A DNA stretch of 21,098 nucleotides, taken from Entrophospora sp. SA101 (taxonomy: Eukaryota > Glomeromycota > Glomeromycetes > Entrophosporales > Entrophosporaceae). The notes below the pieces were generated by a model, which saw only the letters and a program-made list of their open reading frames with translations, ran no database searches and had not been told where the DNA came from. Where the stretch lies: the NCBI GenBank assembly GCA_958430865.1, contig CAUDNR010004209.1, positions 4,072 through 25,169 on the forward strand, written 5' to 3'. Made by a program: the position numbers and the translations under genes. Positions 1 through 9,141 of this stretch are shown here, piece by piece (position 1 is the first letter of the stretch; each line of letters begins with the position of its first letter).

Positions 1-348
1 ACACGAGGGATACGTGCTACAGCACGACCAGTACCCCAAGACTCAGCAGATGTTTGATGACCAGCCTTTGATGAGACGGCATAAGGTTGACGATTACTTT
101 TTGAAATATTGGTGTGAACTACTCTAACAATATCAGGTCTAATGGGTGCTTTAAACACTGCTGGTAGTGTGATGTTGTCAATACTACTGTCACCTGCCTC
201 AGAATAAACACTGATCTTGGGTCTAATTGTTGCTGACTAAAATAAATAGATAGATAACTATTACTTTTTTTTTTTTGTAGAAAATTTATTTAATTTGATT
301 TTTAAGGTCAAATGAATGAAAAAAATTCTTTTGACTGACTTACCATTT
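1..348 (-). CDS. RPL4: Ribosomal protein uL4 (RPL4), 5' part
   Basis: This is the N-terminal part of the cytosolic large-subunit ribosomal protein uL4, which threads a long loop into the nascent-peptide exit tunnel. Coding exons on the minus strand are 348-346 (ATG only) and 236 down to the left edge, so the 3' part lies outside the window. The intron 345-237 (109 nt) has donor GTAAGT directly after ATG and acceptor TTTTAG. The protein begins [17 protein letters not shown] and carries family-diagnostic blocks: [14 protein letters not shown], then [20 protein letters not shown] and [10 protein letters not shown], which align without gaps to fungal and animal uL4. There are no stops or frame breaks. 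The start is chosen because ATG|GTAAGT joins in phase to S-A-T-I-R-P, as in other eukaryotic uL4 proteins. Identity is nearly certain; only the tiny first exon is inferred from splice signals. Confidence 0.95.
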
Positions 349-569
349 TTTTTTTAATAAAAAAAAAATTTTTTGATTGATTATCAATTGGCCGTGTAAC
401 CATAATGTGACTTTACAATGTTTATTATTATAAAAAAAAAAAGAGAAAAAAACTCTTTCTTGTTCCTTTCATGTTTTTTACAAAACCGCAGTAAAAAGTA
501 ACTTGAAACTATTTTTTCTATAAACATACACACTGTTATTAGTTCAACACTTTGATAAACTAAGTGAAC
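349..569. other. AT-rich spacer upstream of RPL4
   Basis: About 220 bases between the RPL4 start codon and the retroelement relic. It holds T/A homopolymer runs (around 349-368 and 430-445) just upstream of the RPL4 ATG, which could be part of its leader or promoter, but no specific motif is recognisable. The minus-strand open frame over 384-695 has no coding character and overlaps the relic. Confidence 0.4.
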
Positions 570-2369
570 ATGCCCAAATGCTCTGCTAGGATACAAAACA
601 AAACTCCACAGACTACTCCTCCAGCTCATACTGGAAACAACAAGGTCACCAAGCCAACTAAAGGCAAGGTTATTATGGTTGGAAAACCCATTCAATAAAC
701 CTCCAAAGTCGTTTTAGACAAAGGAAAAGAAAATCAATTTGAAATTCAAGACAGCGGTTTGTCAACTAAAACCACTGATAACACCTCTCCTCCTCTTTTG
801 AACTTTCAACCTGAGGCTGCGCCACACACTCTCAAAGATAAAGATGAAAGCTCATCCCCAGATATATCAATGGAGGATTTAACTGATCAAGAACAAGCTC
901 CCCTGATTGTTCATATTACACGTCAAACAGAACATATGGCTGGTGTCCCCTTTGACAAAATTAAGGGGAAAACTGCAAAAGAAAAGACAAAGAACTTAGA
1001 CAAATTATTCATGTCATTTTTGTCTTACTCAGGAACACGCATTAGAGTTAACAAAAAAGTCAAAAACTTGGTTGTCAATTTTATAAATGAGGCAGATTTG
1101 CACAAGACAATACAACAGGAAATTACAGTTTCTGACACAGAAAAGATCTGCTGCATCAAGTAGGATGAAATCAAACCCTCCACTCCAGAAGAGGAAAAAC
1201 ACAAGGTCAACGATTGCACCATTCAGGTAATTGACATCCCCCTTGATGTCAATGCAACTTTGGTTTGTTCTACCTTCACCTGTTATGGAAACATCACAAA
1301 ATTAACTATGAGAACAAGGAATCTATATCAACGCGTGTTCATTACCTATGAGTCATGTGAAAACATCCAACATTTCAAAGGAGATGTGTGGGTTAACTTT
1401 ATAATTAAAGATTGTGTTCATGTACTACCACTTACACTTACTGCAGAACAATGTGAAATAAGTCAAAAATATTGTTTCAAGCTTGCTGGCTTGCCAACCA
1501 ACTGCTGAGCAAAAGATATCATTGATTTTCTTGAGGATATCAATTCCTGCTCTATATTTATACCAAGAAATCCTAATAATTATAAACAGCTTAATTATGC
1601 CTATATCAATTTTGAGTCTGATAAGGACCTAGCCACTGCAGCAAAAACCGAATATTCATATGAGGGGAATGTACTCTATTGGTGTGCTGACGATGCAAAG
1701 ACCTGTCACATTGTGGCAACCCTGATCATATGGCAGCAGCTTGCTCAAATAAAAAACAACAGTCTGCAAAAGATGATAAACTCCAAAAACTATATACCAA
1801 TTTCAGCCTGCTCAACACCGCAGGATTCCAAAATCCTATGCAGAAGCAGCACAAAGACCACAACAACAACAATCACAACAATCACATCATGAACAACAAC
1901 AACAATTTGCAAGATGACAACAACAACAACCTATGAGACCATGGAATGATTCTCATCTACAAAAAAAAAGGGAACAGCCCATGGTGGTTCTATGCATGAA
2001 CCCAATAACAACCATGTCTCAGCAGAACATATAAAGATGCTTAAAAAATTACAAAATTCATTTGAAGAGCTAAAAAAAGATATTGCCATTCAAGCTGAAG
2101 TTATTTCAAATTTTGATAAAAAATTAGTGATGTTAGCTGGCTTGAGCCAATCAAATTCTATTCTCAAAAATAATAAAAAATATTCATTCATTCGTAATGC
2201 CACCAAAAAGAAAAAGAAAACTAATCCACAAAATAAGCAATTAATTAGTTCAAACACTCATAGCAAAGCAAATTCTTGGTCTGGTGGGTCATTGCATAAC
2301 AGTAGTACATCCGGAAAATATAAAAAATTTTTACACATGTCAATTGTAAGTTTAATAATAAAAAAGTGT

Positions 2370-2430
2370 AAAACTTACGTCAGCACTGTAAGATTTACAC
2401 AATATTACATCGGCATCGTAAGATTTATGC
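2370..2430. repeat. Degenerate 30-bp tandem repeat
   Basis: Two adjacent units read ttacRtcRgcaYYgtaagattta followed by YRcaa; the core gtaagattta is identical in both. They lie in a block (about 2335-2455) that interrupts the Lys-rich to Asn/Ser-rich transition of the ORF1-like relic and ends at the in-frame TGA at 2454. The block may itself be a small insertion, but I see no clear terminal inverted repeats. Confidence 0.4.
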
Positions 2431-2455
2431 AAGTTTACACTAAATTAATTTCCTG

Positions 2456-2633
2456 ATGTAATATTAATAGTATTAGTAGTAGTGGTAGTAGCAACATTAA
2501 TAATTGTATTAGTAGTAGTAGTAGTAATAATCGCAGCAATGATAATAATAATAGTAATGATAATAATCGTATTAATAATAATGAAACATTTGATTATGAT
2601 AAGTTAAATAGCAATAGTATTTTTAGTAATAAT
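2456..2633. repeat. Asn/Ser codon-type microsatellite (AAT/AGT)
   Basis: An imperfect AAT/AGT/ATT trinucleotide tract that reads as an Asn/Ser/Ile-rich tail in the frame of the upstream ORF1-like relic. It resumes at 2777-2850 after the MITE insertion. Slippage-prone low-complexity sequence. Confidence 0.6.
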
Positions 2634-2637
2634 TATA

Positions 2638-2773
2638 CATGAAGTCGAAACTATTTTGACCAGTTGCAGATCTGGTCAAAATAGGGTTGAAATAAGGTTG
2701 AAACTGATTTTTACTATGTAGTTACCTCAAGTTGAAACATTTCGACTTTGGGGTTTTAAATTTCAACTTCATG
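2638..2773. mobile_element. 136-bp MITE with TATA target duplication
   Basis: The ends CATGAAGTCGAAAC and (reverse complement) CATGAAGTTGAAAT are inverted copies. The direct repeat TATA flanks both sides (2634-2637 and 2774-2777). Inside are a perfect 13-bp hairpin (2651-2663 with 2672-2684, 8-nt loop) and further AAGTYGAAA motifs in both orientations. Removing the element plus one TATA rejoins the Asn/Ser-rich frame (AGT AAT AAT TAT AGT AAT AAT AAC), strong evidence of insertion into a once-open frame. If the TIRs instead start TACATGAAG the target would be TA (Tc1/mariner/pogo-like), but then the frame is not rejoined. No coding capacity. Confidence 0.75.
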
Positions 2774-3130
2774 TATAGTAATAATAACATTAATAATATT
2801 AATAATAGTAGTAATATTAATAATAGTATTGATATTAAAAAAAAGAAATAGATTGAACCAAAATAATCTTCATAATATACTGTTTTTGAGAGATCAAAGA
2901 GGATGAACAAGAAGGTACAACATTAATACATGGCCATGCTTATCATAAATGTTTGAAACTTTATAAAAAGGGTGTTGTCTCAAATGTAAAATCCTATACA
3001 GTCTAACCTCGTTACAGTGGATTTCATCACAGCGGATTTCTTGTCACAACGGATTTAAATATTGGCCCTTTTTTTATTAATTAAAAAATATTTGTCACAA
3101 TGGATTTTATTAATAAACTTGCATCACAGT

Positions 3131-4500
3131 CTGGGCTGGAAATAGTACTTTAAAAATCTGGATTTTCCTTTAAAAAATTTTAACTTCTGGAAAAAAAAAG
3201 AGTTGCCAGATATTTTTCCTTTTATTTTTATTTTTTTTTTGTACAGATTTCCTTCCACATAAAAAAATTTTATATTAAATAATGTATACTGTACATATAT
3301 GTATGTTATTACTTCAATATTTTAGAAAAGTACCATAATTTGTGTCTTTTGAATTTTAAGTTATTAAATTTAAAAATATATACACTTAAATGTATTTGTT
3401 TTCCCTTATTCAAAAAAATAAATTATAAATAAATAGTATAGAATAAGAAGGATTAGATAATTTGGCTACTGAAATTTGGGTGAAGCATTTTATAGATAAA
3501 ATAAATATTGATGAATCAGATATAGAAGGTTCAGATGATTTGACAATTCAAGGCTCAGATGATGATGATACTTCAAAAAAATCAAATCATATTAAAATGT
3601 CAAATAAAAAAGTGCATTTTAAAAATCAGGAAGAGGTTTTAAGCATGAATGGCTAAACATATATAAATGGTTAAAATATGATGCAGCAATGAAGAGAATA
3701 TTTTGCACAATTTGTAAAGCACATGGGAAAAAAAATCTATTTGCAGGAAAAGGTGACAAATAAATATAATTAATTTTGCATTTTGCAATTCTTATATTAT
3801 AATGTTATTATTTGGGATCAAAGAGTGTTTCAAAATCTACCACTCTAGCAACTCATGCACTTTCAAACCAACATAATGGCTCTTTGCTTCTAGAATAACC
3901 ATGCAAGATTCTTCCAAAAAAAAAACCACTAATGGTAATGTTGTATGTGAAATTGAAATTATGTGAAATTGAAATATTATGGAGTGGGGTGAAATTCTGA
4001 TTGGCTAATTTGAATTTCACATATGTGAATTGCGAATTCACATAAATTCATTTTCACGTACAACAGTAACAAACATATAATTAATATAATGAAAATGATT
4101 TACTGGATTGCAAAAGGAAATATTCCAATTTCCAAACCTCCAAGTCTTATTTATATTTTAAAACTTATAGAAATAGTGCACTCAATTCCATTTTCTAGTG
4201 TAGATTGTGAAAGAGTTTTAGCAAACAAAACAGATTTATGTAATGCAATGTAAAATGACATATTGCACTTATTAATGATGGTTGGTTTAGAAGGTACTAA
4301 TTTATTATGTTATGATTTTAGTGAAGCTCTTAGTAATCTTCTTCAAAGTAAAAGCAGAAGTATAAAATAAAGAAAATTCTTAAATTTGAAAAAAATTTTA
4401 GCACCAAAAATTTTTCCTTTTTTTAAATTTTTCTTTCAGAAAATTCTTAGCATTCAGGAGGAATTTCCGTTTTTTTTTTCAGACCCTATTTCCAGCCCTG
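3131..4500 (+). mobile_element. hAT transposon relic with 8-bp TSD
   Basis: Termini are CTGGGCTGGAAATAG on the left and CAGGGCTGGAAATAG as reverse complement on the right, flanked by 8-bp direct repeats ATCACAGT (3123-3130) and GTCACAGT (4501-4508), one mismatch. Coding remains: an acidic leader (3462-3656), then after a frameshift a TTF/BED-like zinc finger (W-L-K-Y-D...F-C-T-I-C-K-A-H-G-K, about 3650-3765), its distal part (STTLATHALSNQH, about 3830-3875), then the C-terminal dimerisation piece (F-S-S-V-D-C-E-R-V-L, then K-T-D-L...M*NDILHLLM...GLEG, about 4130-4370). The catalytic middle is missing, and frames are broken. The TTF-type finger recalls KIAA1586/ZNF862-like hAT proteins. TSD length and ends fit the hAT superfamily. 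Confidence 0.8.
3939..4065. mobile_element. 127-bp MITE inside the hAT relic
   Basis: Terminal inverted repeats of about 33 bp with 28 matches: left begins TGTTGTATGTGAAATTG, right (reverse complement) TGTTGTACGTGAAAATG. It is flanked by GTAA on both sides (3935-3938, 4066-4069). The interior holds a doubled ATGTGAAATTGAAAT motif and the palindrome TTCACATATGTGAA. It sits where the hAT catalytic region is missing. The superfamily is unknown and the TSD is short, so chance is not fully excluded, but the TIRs are convincing. Confidence 0.65.
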
Positions 4501-4951
4501 GTCACAGTGTTAACGGATTTTTGATGGTGATCTCTCTATATGTCTACTAATCTCACCACAGCGGATTCACGTGACATTCAAGTTATAAAATTATCCAAAT
4601 TACTAAAATTGATAAACAAAAAATTTTTTTTTCCACAATTAATAAAATTAATAAAATTATTCACGGATTTTTAATAACAATAGATCAAGTAACAAAATTT
4701 TTTGTTTCTAAAAATTTTAAAATAAAATAATAAAACAATTAAATAGATTATTTGTTCAAGTAACAAATTTTTTAAATCCTAAAATAAAATAACAAATAAA
4801 CAATTAAATAGATTATTTGTTGTAGATAATAAAATAAATAGGATTATTATCCTTTATCAAAGATTCATAATTTTCAAAATGTATAAATTAAGATGAAATT
4901 GTATTATCAAAACTATAATTAAAAAATAAAAAATAAATATACAGTTAAAAA

Positions 4952-6197
4952 ATGTCCCAACAATCATCCTCCTCTAAAAAACGTGTATACATTACTGCAG
5001 AGCAAAAACGCGATTTATGTAAATTAAAAAAAAATAAACCCGAACCAAAAAATATCGAACTAGCAAGCCATTTGGAATCAGTACAAGTCAAGTTAGTGAT
5101 ATATTGAGATTCTGAAAAATGGCTTAAAATTGATCCAGACTCCTATCAAGCAAAATTAAAAAGACCATCTATTGTCCAATTTGCTAACATTGAAGAAGCT
5201 CTAATTTTGTGGATTGAAAAGGCCCTTGAATGTAATTTGACAATTACAGATCTTATTATTAAACAGAAGAGTATAAGATTTGCAGAATTATTAAATATTC
5301 AAGATTTTAATGGTTCCTCTGGTTGGTTAAGTAATTTCAAACAAAGATATTCAATCCGTGAATATTCTAAACATGGTGAAGCACAAAGTGCACCAATTGA
5401 ACAACTTCCTGAAATGAGAAGAGATTTGCAGAATATCCTTAGAGAATACCAATTAGATAATATTTTCAATTGTGACGAAACTGGCCTTTTTTGAAAAATG
5501 GAGCCATCACGTGGATTATCAACTGTACCACTGTTGGGGGCCAAACAAGACAAAAATAGAGTAACAGTCTTGCTTACATGAAATGCATCTGGGACAGAGA
5601 AATTGGTGCCTTTGTTCATACATAAATATCAACTCCACAGCCTTTAAGAGGAATTGATAAAAAAACATTACCAATAGATTATTATTGGAATAGTAAAGCT
5701 TGGATGCAAGTATCAATCTGGAATGAAAGCTGAAAAAAGAAATATAATATTGCTTGTTGACAATGCACCAACACATAGTTTGACCGAAGATTTACAATTA
5801 ACAAACATAAAGGTTCATCATTTTCCACCAAATGTAACTGCACACCTGCAGCCATGTGATGCAGGAATAATCCACAGCTTCAAGGTTAGTTAATTCAATT
5901 ATCTAATTTAAATTTAATCTAAATTATTTATCCTATACAAATACTAATGCTTGTATTATATTACAGTCACATTACAGAAAATTAATGCTTGAAAAAAATA
6001 TAAAAAATTATGATTTACATATTTCATACCTCAATCCTAGTACATCTTCTAATTCTGTTGCATCTTCATCAAAATCCAGTGAAAATTTTCAACACATAAT
6101 TAACTGGATAATTGGTGATCATTTGGTGGATACAACCACTAACCCATCACCATGTCTCTTATCATCATTTAGTATTATTTATTTATTATTTTATTAG
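4952..6197 (+). pseudogene. pogo/CENPB-type DDE transposase, decayed
   Basis: Starts MSQQSSSSKKRVYITAEQKR. Regions: N-terminal psq/CENPB-type HTH (codons about 10-60), second CENPB-type HTH (from 5170: IVQFANIEEALILWIEKAL ... GWLSNFKQRY), then the DDE_1 domain with first Asp in NCDETGLF (5474-5476), second in LLVDNAPTH (5759-5761), third in HLQPCDAG (5858-5860). An intron 5885-5966 (donor GTTAGT, branch-like TACTAAT, acceptor TTACAG) splits S-F-K from S-H-Y-R-K-L, as usual in this family. Damage: two compensating shifts near 5070 and 5108, TGA for the Trp of GLFW at 5492-5494, TGA at 5579-5581, a shift near 5629 and a small deletion near 5725. All three Asp codons survive, but the protein cannot be made whole. 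Confidence 0.85.
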
Positions 6198-7946
6198 TAT
6201 TTTTATGTTCAACATTTATATATACTGTTTTAACATCTTTATCATCTATAAACACTATAAATAATAATAATAAAAATGATCATTGAGATAAAAATCCATG
6301 CCTCACAGTAAATCTCAATATTTTATTTATAATAATACGCCAACAATGTTAATACAATTTATTTATACTAAATCATAACAACAATTTCCATGAATGCATA
6401 TTTATGCTTTACTCTCAAAACTATCTTTCACTATCATCAAACAATTCCTTATAATAAGAAATACTAAATAATATCTTTAGATATCCTGATAATGTTTCTT
6501 GGTGGGTGTCTTTCTAGCTGTTTTCCTCTTTACTATCAAGTCAGGCACATATCTAAAAACTACTAAATAAAATTCATTAAATATTACTTCACTAAAAGGA
6601 AAGAAAAGAAATAAAAAATAATAATAAAAATAAACAAATACAAAATAAGAGAAAATTTATTATGCTTGGAATTTGTATGAATTCATTGTTAGAGATATAG
6701 ATTTATTATCATTACAAAAATATAATTTGAAGACTATGACAAGGACAAGGACAAGGTTAAGGACAGTGTTATTTATTAAATTATTATTATTATGATGATA
6801 AAGATGACACATGAAGTTGAGAAAATTACAACATTATTTATACATGTTAAAGGTTCTATCATCCAATTCTCTGATTTTTTTGAATCCTAATTTATCTTAA
6901 TTAAATGTATTACTTTGTAGAATTATTTTCAAGTTATTTTTAAAGTGATCAATCATTTAAATTAAGGTTTCTGGTCCAGGCTGTTTTCTCAAAGCCCAAA
7001 CTAGTTTGGGCAATTTGGGCTTCTCAGCATTTTTTATAAACATGAACATTAAAAAACTATACCAATCAACTTATTTTAACTTAAACAACCTTAAAGTAAT
7101 TTTGCCTAATTTTGGTTAATAACAAAAAATAGTTTGGGCTTATAAAAAAGTAATTTTTGCCCAAAGTGTTTCAGCAATTTCAGCTGCTAATAAAGAGAGT
7201 TTCAGCTGGAAATCTTAATTTAAATTCCTTCATTTAAATTTAATTGAGAATTAAAGTTTAGAATGCTAGAATATTTACTTCTCTGTTATTTGAGATATTT
7301 TCCCATGAGCTAATTATTTTATTAGTGATTAAATAGCAAGATATTGCAGTAATCAGGCATCCACCAGAAAAGGTCACTGGTATCACCAAGCCTATTTTGT
7401 TAAAAAATTATATTAATAAACATTTTACATTAAAGTTTTCAATCCATCATGATTAATTTTTTCCAATCTCTGTATTCAATCAAAGCACTTTTTTTTTGAG
7501 AAAAACCAAATCTCAGGATGTTCAAGTTTTCCAAGGAGCTTGCACTACTCAAGCTTAGCCTCAGCAAATATGTTCTCATCAATAGAGATGATTATATAGG
7601 TAAGGTCAAACCCTTTGTTTTATGAACAGCCAATGAGAAGGCATTTTGGAGCAGGAATTGTATAAACTTTATTAATTAACTAAGAAAGTATTTTCACCAC
7701 TCATTATTGTAACATGTGTACAACAAATGTATAATTAACATTTTGTCTTGACTTGTCTTGATGATAGTTGAGTTCCTTCTCCTTATTGTTATCCAATGTT
7801 TTGACAACATGATCAAAGGAAGCAATGAAAAATTCCATCACCTAAACTTTAATTATTTAAAAAATGTATTTTTAATATAATAAATAGGATAATACTTGTC
7901 TTGCATAATCTTAATGCCAGTTGTATTAGCATGATGGAAGTTCTAT
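6198..7946. other. Gene-poor AT-rich region
   Basis: No supportable gene on either strand. It contains a short (ACAAGG)n-like run near 6738-6765, a TTTGGGC/GCCCAAA cluster (6994-7165), and a short open segment starting at the ATG of 7519 that ends in a donor-like GTAAGG at about 7599, for which I see no matching exon or homology. Confidence 0.4.
6994..7165. repeat. GCCCAAA/TTTGGGC inverted motif cluster
   Basis: A perfect 18-bp palindrome GCCCAAACTAGTTTGGGC lies at 6994-7011. Further copies are TTTGGGC at 7014-7020 and 7133-7139 and GCCCAAA at 7159-7165. Five copies of a 7-mer in both orientations within about 170 bp suggest the remains of a MITE, but I could not define its ends or target duplication. 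Confidence 0.4.
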
Positions 7947-8590
7947 TTGTCACGTTTATCACTTTGTGACGATCTCAAATTTATGTTGTGTGACTATAAT
8001 TTTAAAGTACCTCAGTATAATAAAAATAAGTTTTACAATTATAACTATATGAATATTCCACTGCGGGAGCTACTGGCAGGCTTCTTAAAAAGGAAAAACG
8101 AACTTATGTGCAAACAAAATCATCAAGAATTAAGAAGGGCCACCATCAAATGTATCTCGTCTAAAATTTTGGTCCTTGATGGTGTTTTTAGGAATGGGCT
8201 TGATGATGATGCTATTGGACGCCACAGCCAAATTACATTCGAAGCATCAAAACCTCTCCAATTGCTAGTAATACACATCACTATCGAATCTTGAAACTTT
8301 GGAAGTGGGTGTCGCTAAACAATCTCTATTTCATTTGAAAGGTTATTTATTACTGATGAAGGTTACGTACAGCAAGTCTTCCGTGCGATTACCATTCTTA
8401 ATCATCATTACACAATATCTATCTCTTCAAGCAAATCTGAAGTCAACAGAGTTCGGGACAGTTACTTGCTAACTTCTAAATAGTTAATTGAGTGTCAAAA
8501 GGGGATTTTTGGATGTAATGCACGGGCTTACTGGTCCCAAATGTTCAACAGTATATGCTGGAAGCAGGAAATTCAGAAATATCAAGAAAT
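7947..8590 (+). pseudogene. Unrecognised broken ORF
   Basis: A frame of 115 codons without an ATG at its head (7947-8294) encodes a mixed-composition peptide, e.g. NIPLRELLAGFLKRKNELM. After its stop, a second frame continues (about 8345-8480, e.g. DEGYVQQVFRAITILNHHYT), followed by a stop at about 8481 and further open sequence to about 8600. Composition is less AT-skewed than the surroundings, suggesting former coding DNA. I recognise no domain. It might be a decayed host gene or transposon fragment. Confidence 0.25.
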
Positions 8591-8739
8591 GATTTGTTAA
8601 TAATTATTAAATATATTAATGAATTGTTGATCTATTCAATCAACGATGTATTATAATAATTTTCTTTAGTTATTTTATTATTAAAGATTTTTTTCCGAAT
8701 AATATTTTTATTTGTAGAGACTGTTGGCTGTGTTTTTTT

Positions 8740-8950
8740 TAATTAAAATTAAAATTAAATTAAAATATATAGTAAAATTAAAAAGATATGTACTGTGCAT
8801 TAATAAGAATATAATGAATGAATAAATGAATGAATGATGATGATGATAATAAAAATAAAAATAAATTATCGTTATTATTACGTATTTGCAAAAATTAAAT
8901 ACATTGAAAATTAAATTTATCAGTGAATGAGTGAGTGAGTGAGTGAGTGA
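8740..8950. repeat. Microsatellite cluster
   Basis: Consecutive simple repeats: AAATT/AATTAAA runs (8740-8785), AATG runs (8815-8838), ATG runs (8836-8848) and (GAGT)n at about 8926-8949. The minus-strand open frame over this stretch is a by-product of the repeats. Confidence 0.7.
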
Positions 8951-9141
8951 TGTCAATAATGTTGATAATAAAAGAGTGTGTTTGTAAATAAAGCAATTAA
9001 TGATTGATACATTTTACAATTATCGTGATTAATCCTATAAATAAATGTACATAACCGACTGATTAGATAATATTATTACAATATTACAGTTTTTATTTGT
9101 AAAATCAATATAAAAATTACTAACCAAAAATACTATATATA

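Larger units (their letters stand above)
570..2851 (+). pseudogene. Decayed ORF1/gag-like retroelement gene
   Basis: A long plus-strand frame beginning at the ATG at 570 can be followed almost to 2851 despite damage. In-frame stops lie at 696-698 (TAA), 1161-1163 (TAG), 1506-1508 (TGA) and 2454-2456 (TGA). Order of regions: a Thr/Pro/Lys-rich N-terminus; an acidic linker (about 759-900); a nucleic-acid-binding-like middle (about 900-1700); a CX2CX4HX4C zinc knuckle at 1704-1745 that needs a one-base frameshift near 1710 (C-G-N-P-D-H-M-A-A-A-C is legible); a Gln/Asn-rich stretch at 1855-1940; a coiled coil at 2030-2150 (KMLKKLQNSFEELKKDIAIQ); a Lys-rich patch; and an Asn/Ser-rich tail at 2457-2850. 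The knuckle plus coiled coil suits ORF1p of a LINE or a gag-like protein. No reverse transcriptase follows. It is dead; the family is an inference. Confidence 0.65.
3011..4575. repeat. Subterminal TCACARYGGATTT repeats of the pogo element
   Basis: Copies: gttacagtggattt (3011), tcacagcggattt (3026), tcacaacggattt (about 3045), tcacaatggatttt (about 3093), gttaacggattttt (about 4509, after the hAT insertion) and ccacagcggattc (about 4556). They share orientation and roughly 20-bp spacing near the terminus. Such arrays are usually transposase-binding sites in pogo-like elements; binding here is inferred. Confidence 0.55.
2999..6197 (+). mobile_element. pogo/Tigger-like DNA transposon relic
   Basis: The left end starts after a TA with CAGTCTAACCTCGTTACAG, the classic CAGT..AACCTC pogo/Tigger type of terminal repeat. 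A decayed transposase with HTH, CENPB-type and DDE domains follows at 4952-6197. The 5' non-coding part holds several TCACARYGGATTT motifs and is interrupted by a hAT element at 3131-4500. I could not find a matching right-hand CTGT..GAGGTT terminus downstream, so the 3' boundary given is only the end of recognisable coding sequence and the right end may be lost. Confidence 0.75.

Noticed and set aside
384..695. 103-codon minus-strand open frame
   Set aside because: Low-complexity Phe/Ile/Lys composition; it lies antisense to the ORF1-like relic and its upstream spacer and shows no domain.
2722..2910. 62-codon minus-strand open frame rich in Leu/Ile
   Set aside because: It is the reverse reading of the AAT/ATT microsatellite and MITE edge.
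5299..5776. Two minus-strand open frames
   Set aside because: Antisense shadows of the DDE transposase.
6290..6325. Possible right terminal repeat of the pogo element
   Set aside because: AAATCCATGCCTCACAG only loosely resembles the inverse of the left subterminal motif, and no CTG end with a flanking TA follows.
8708..8956. Open frame with THSLTHSL repeats
   Set aside because: Produced by the GAGT microsatellite; not a protein repeat.
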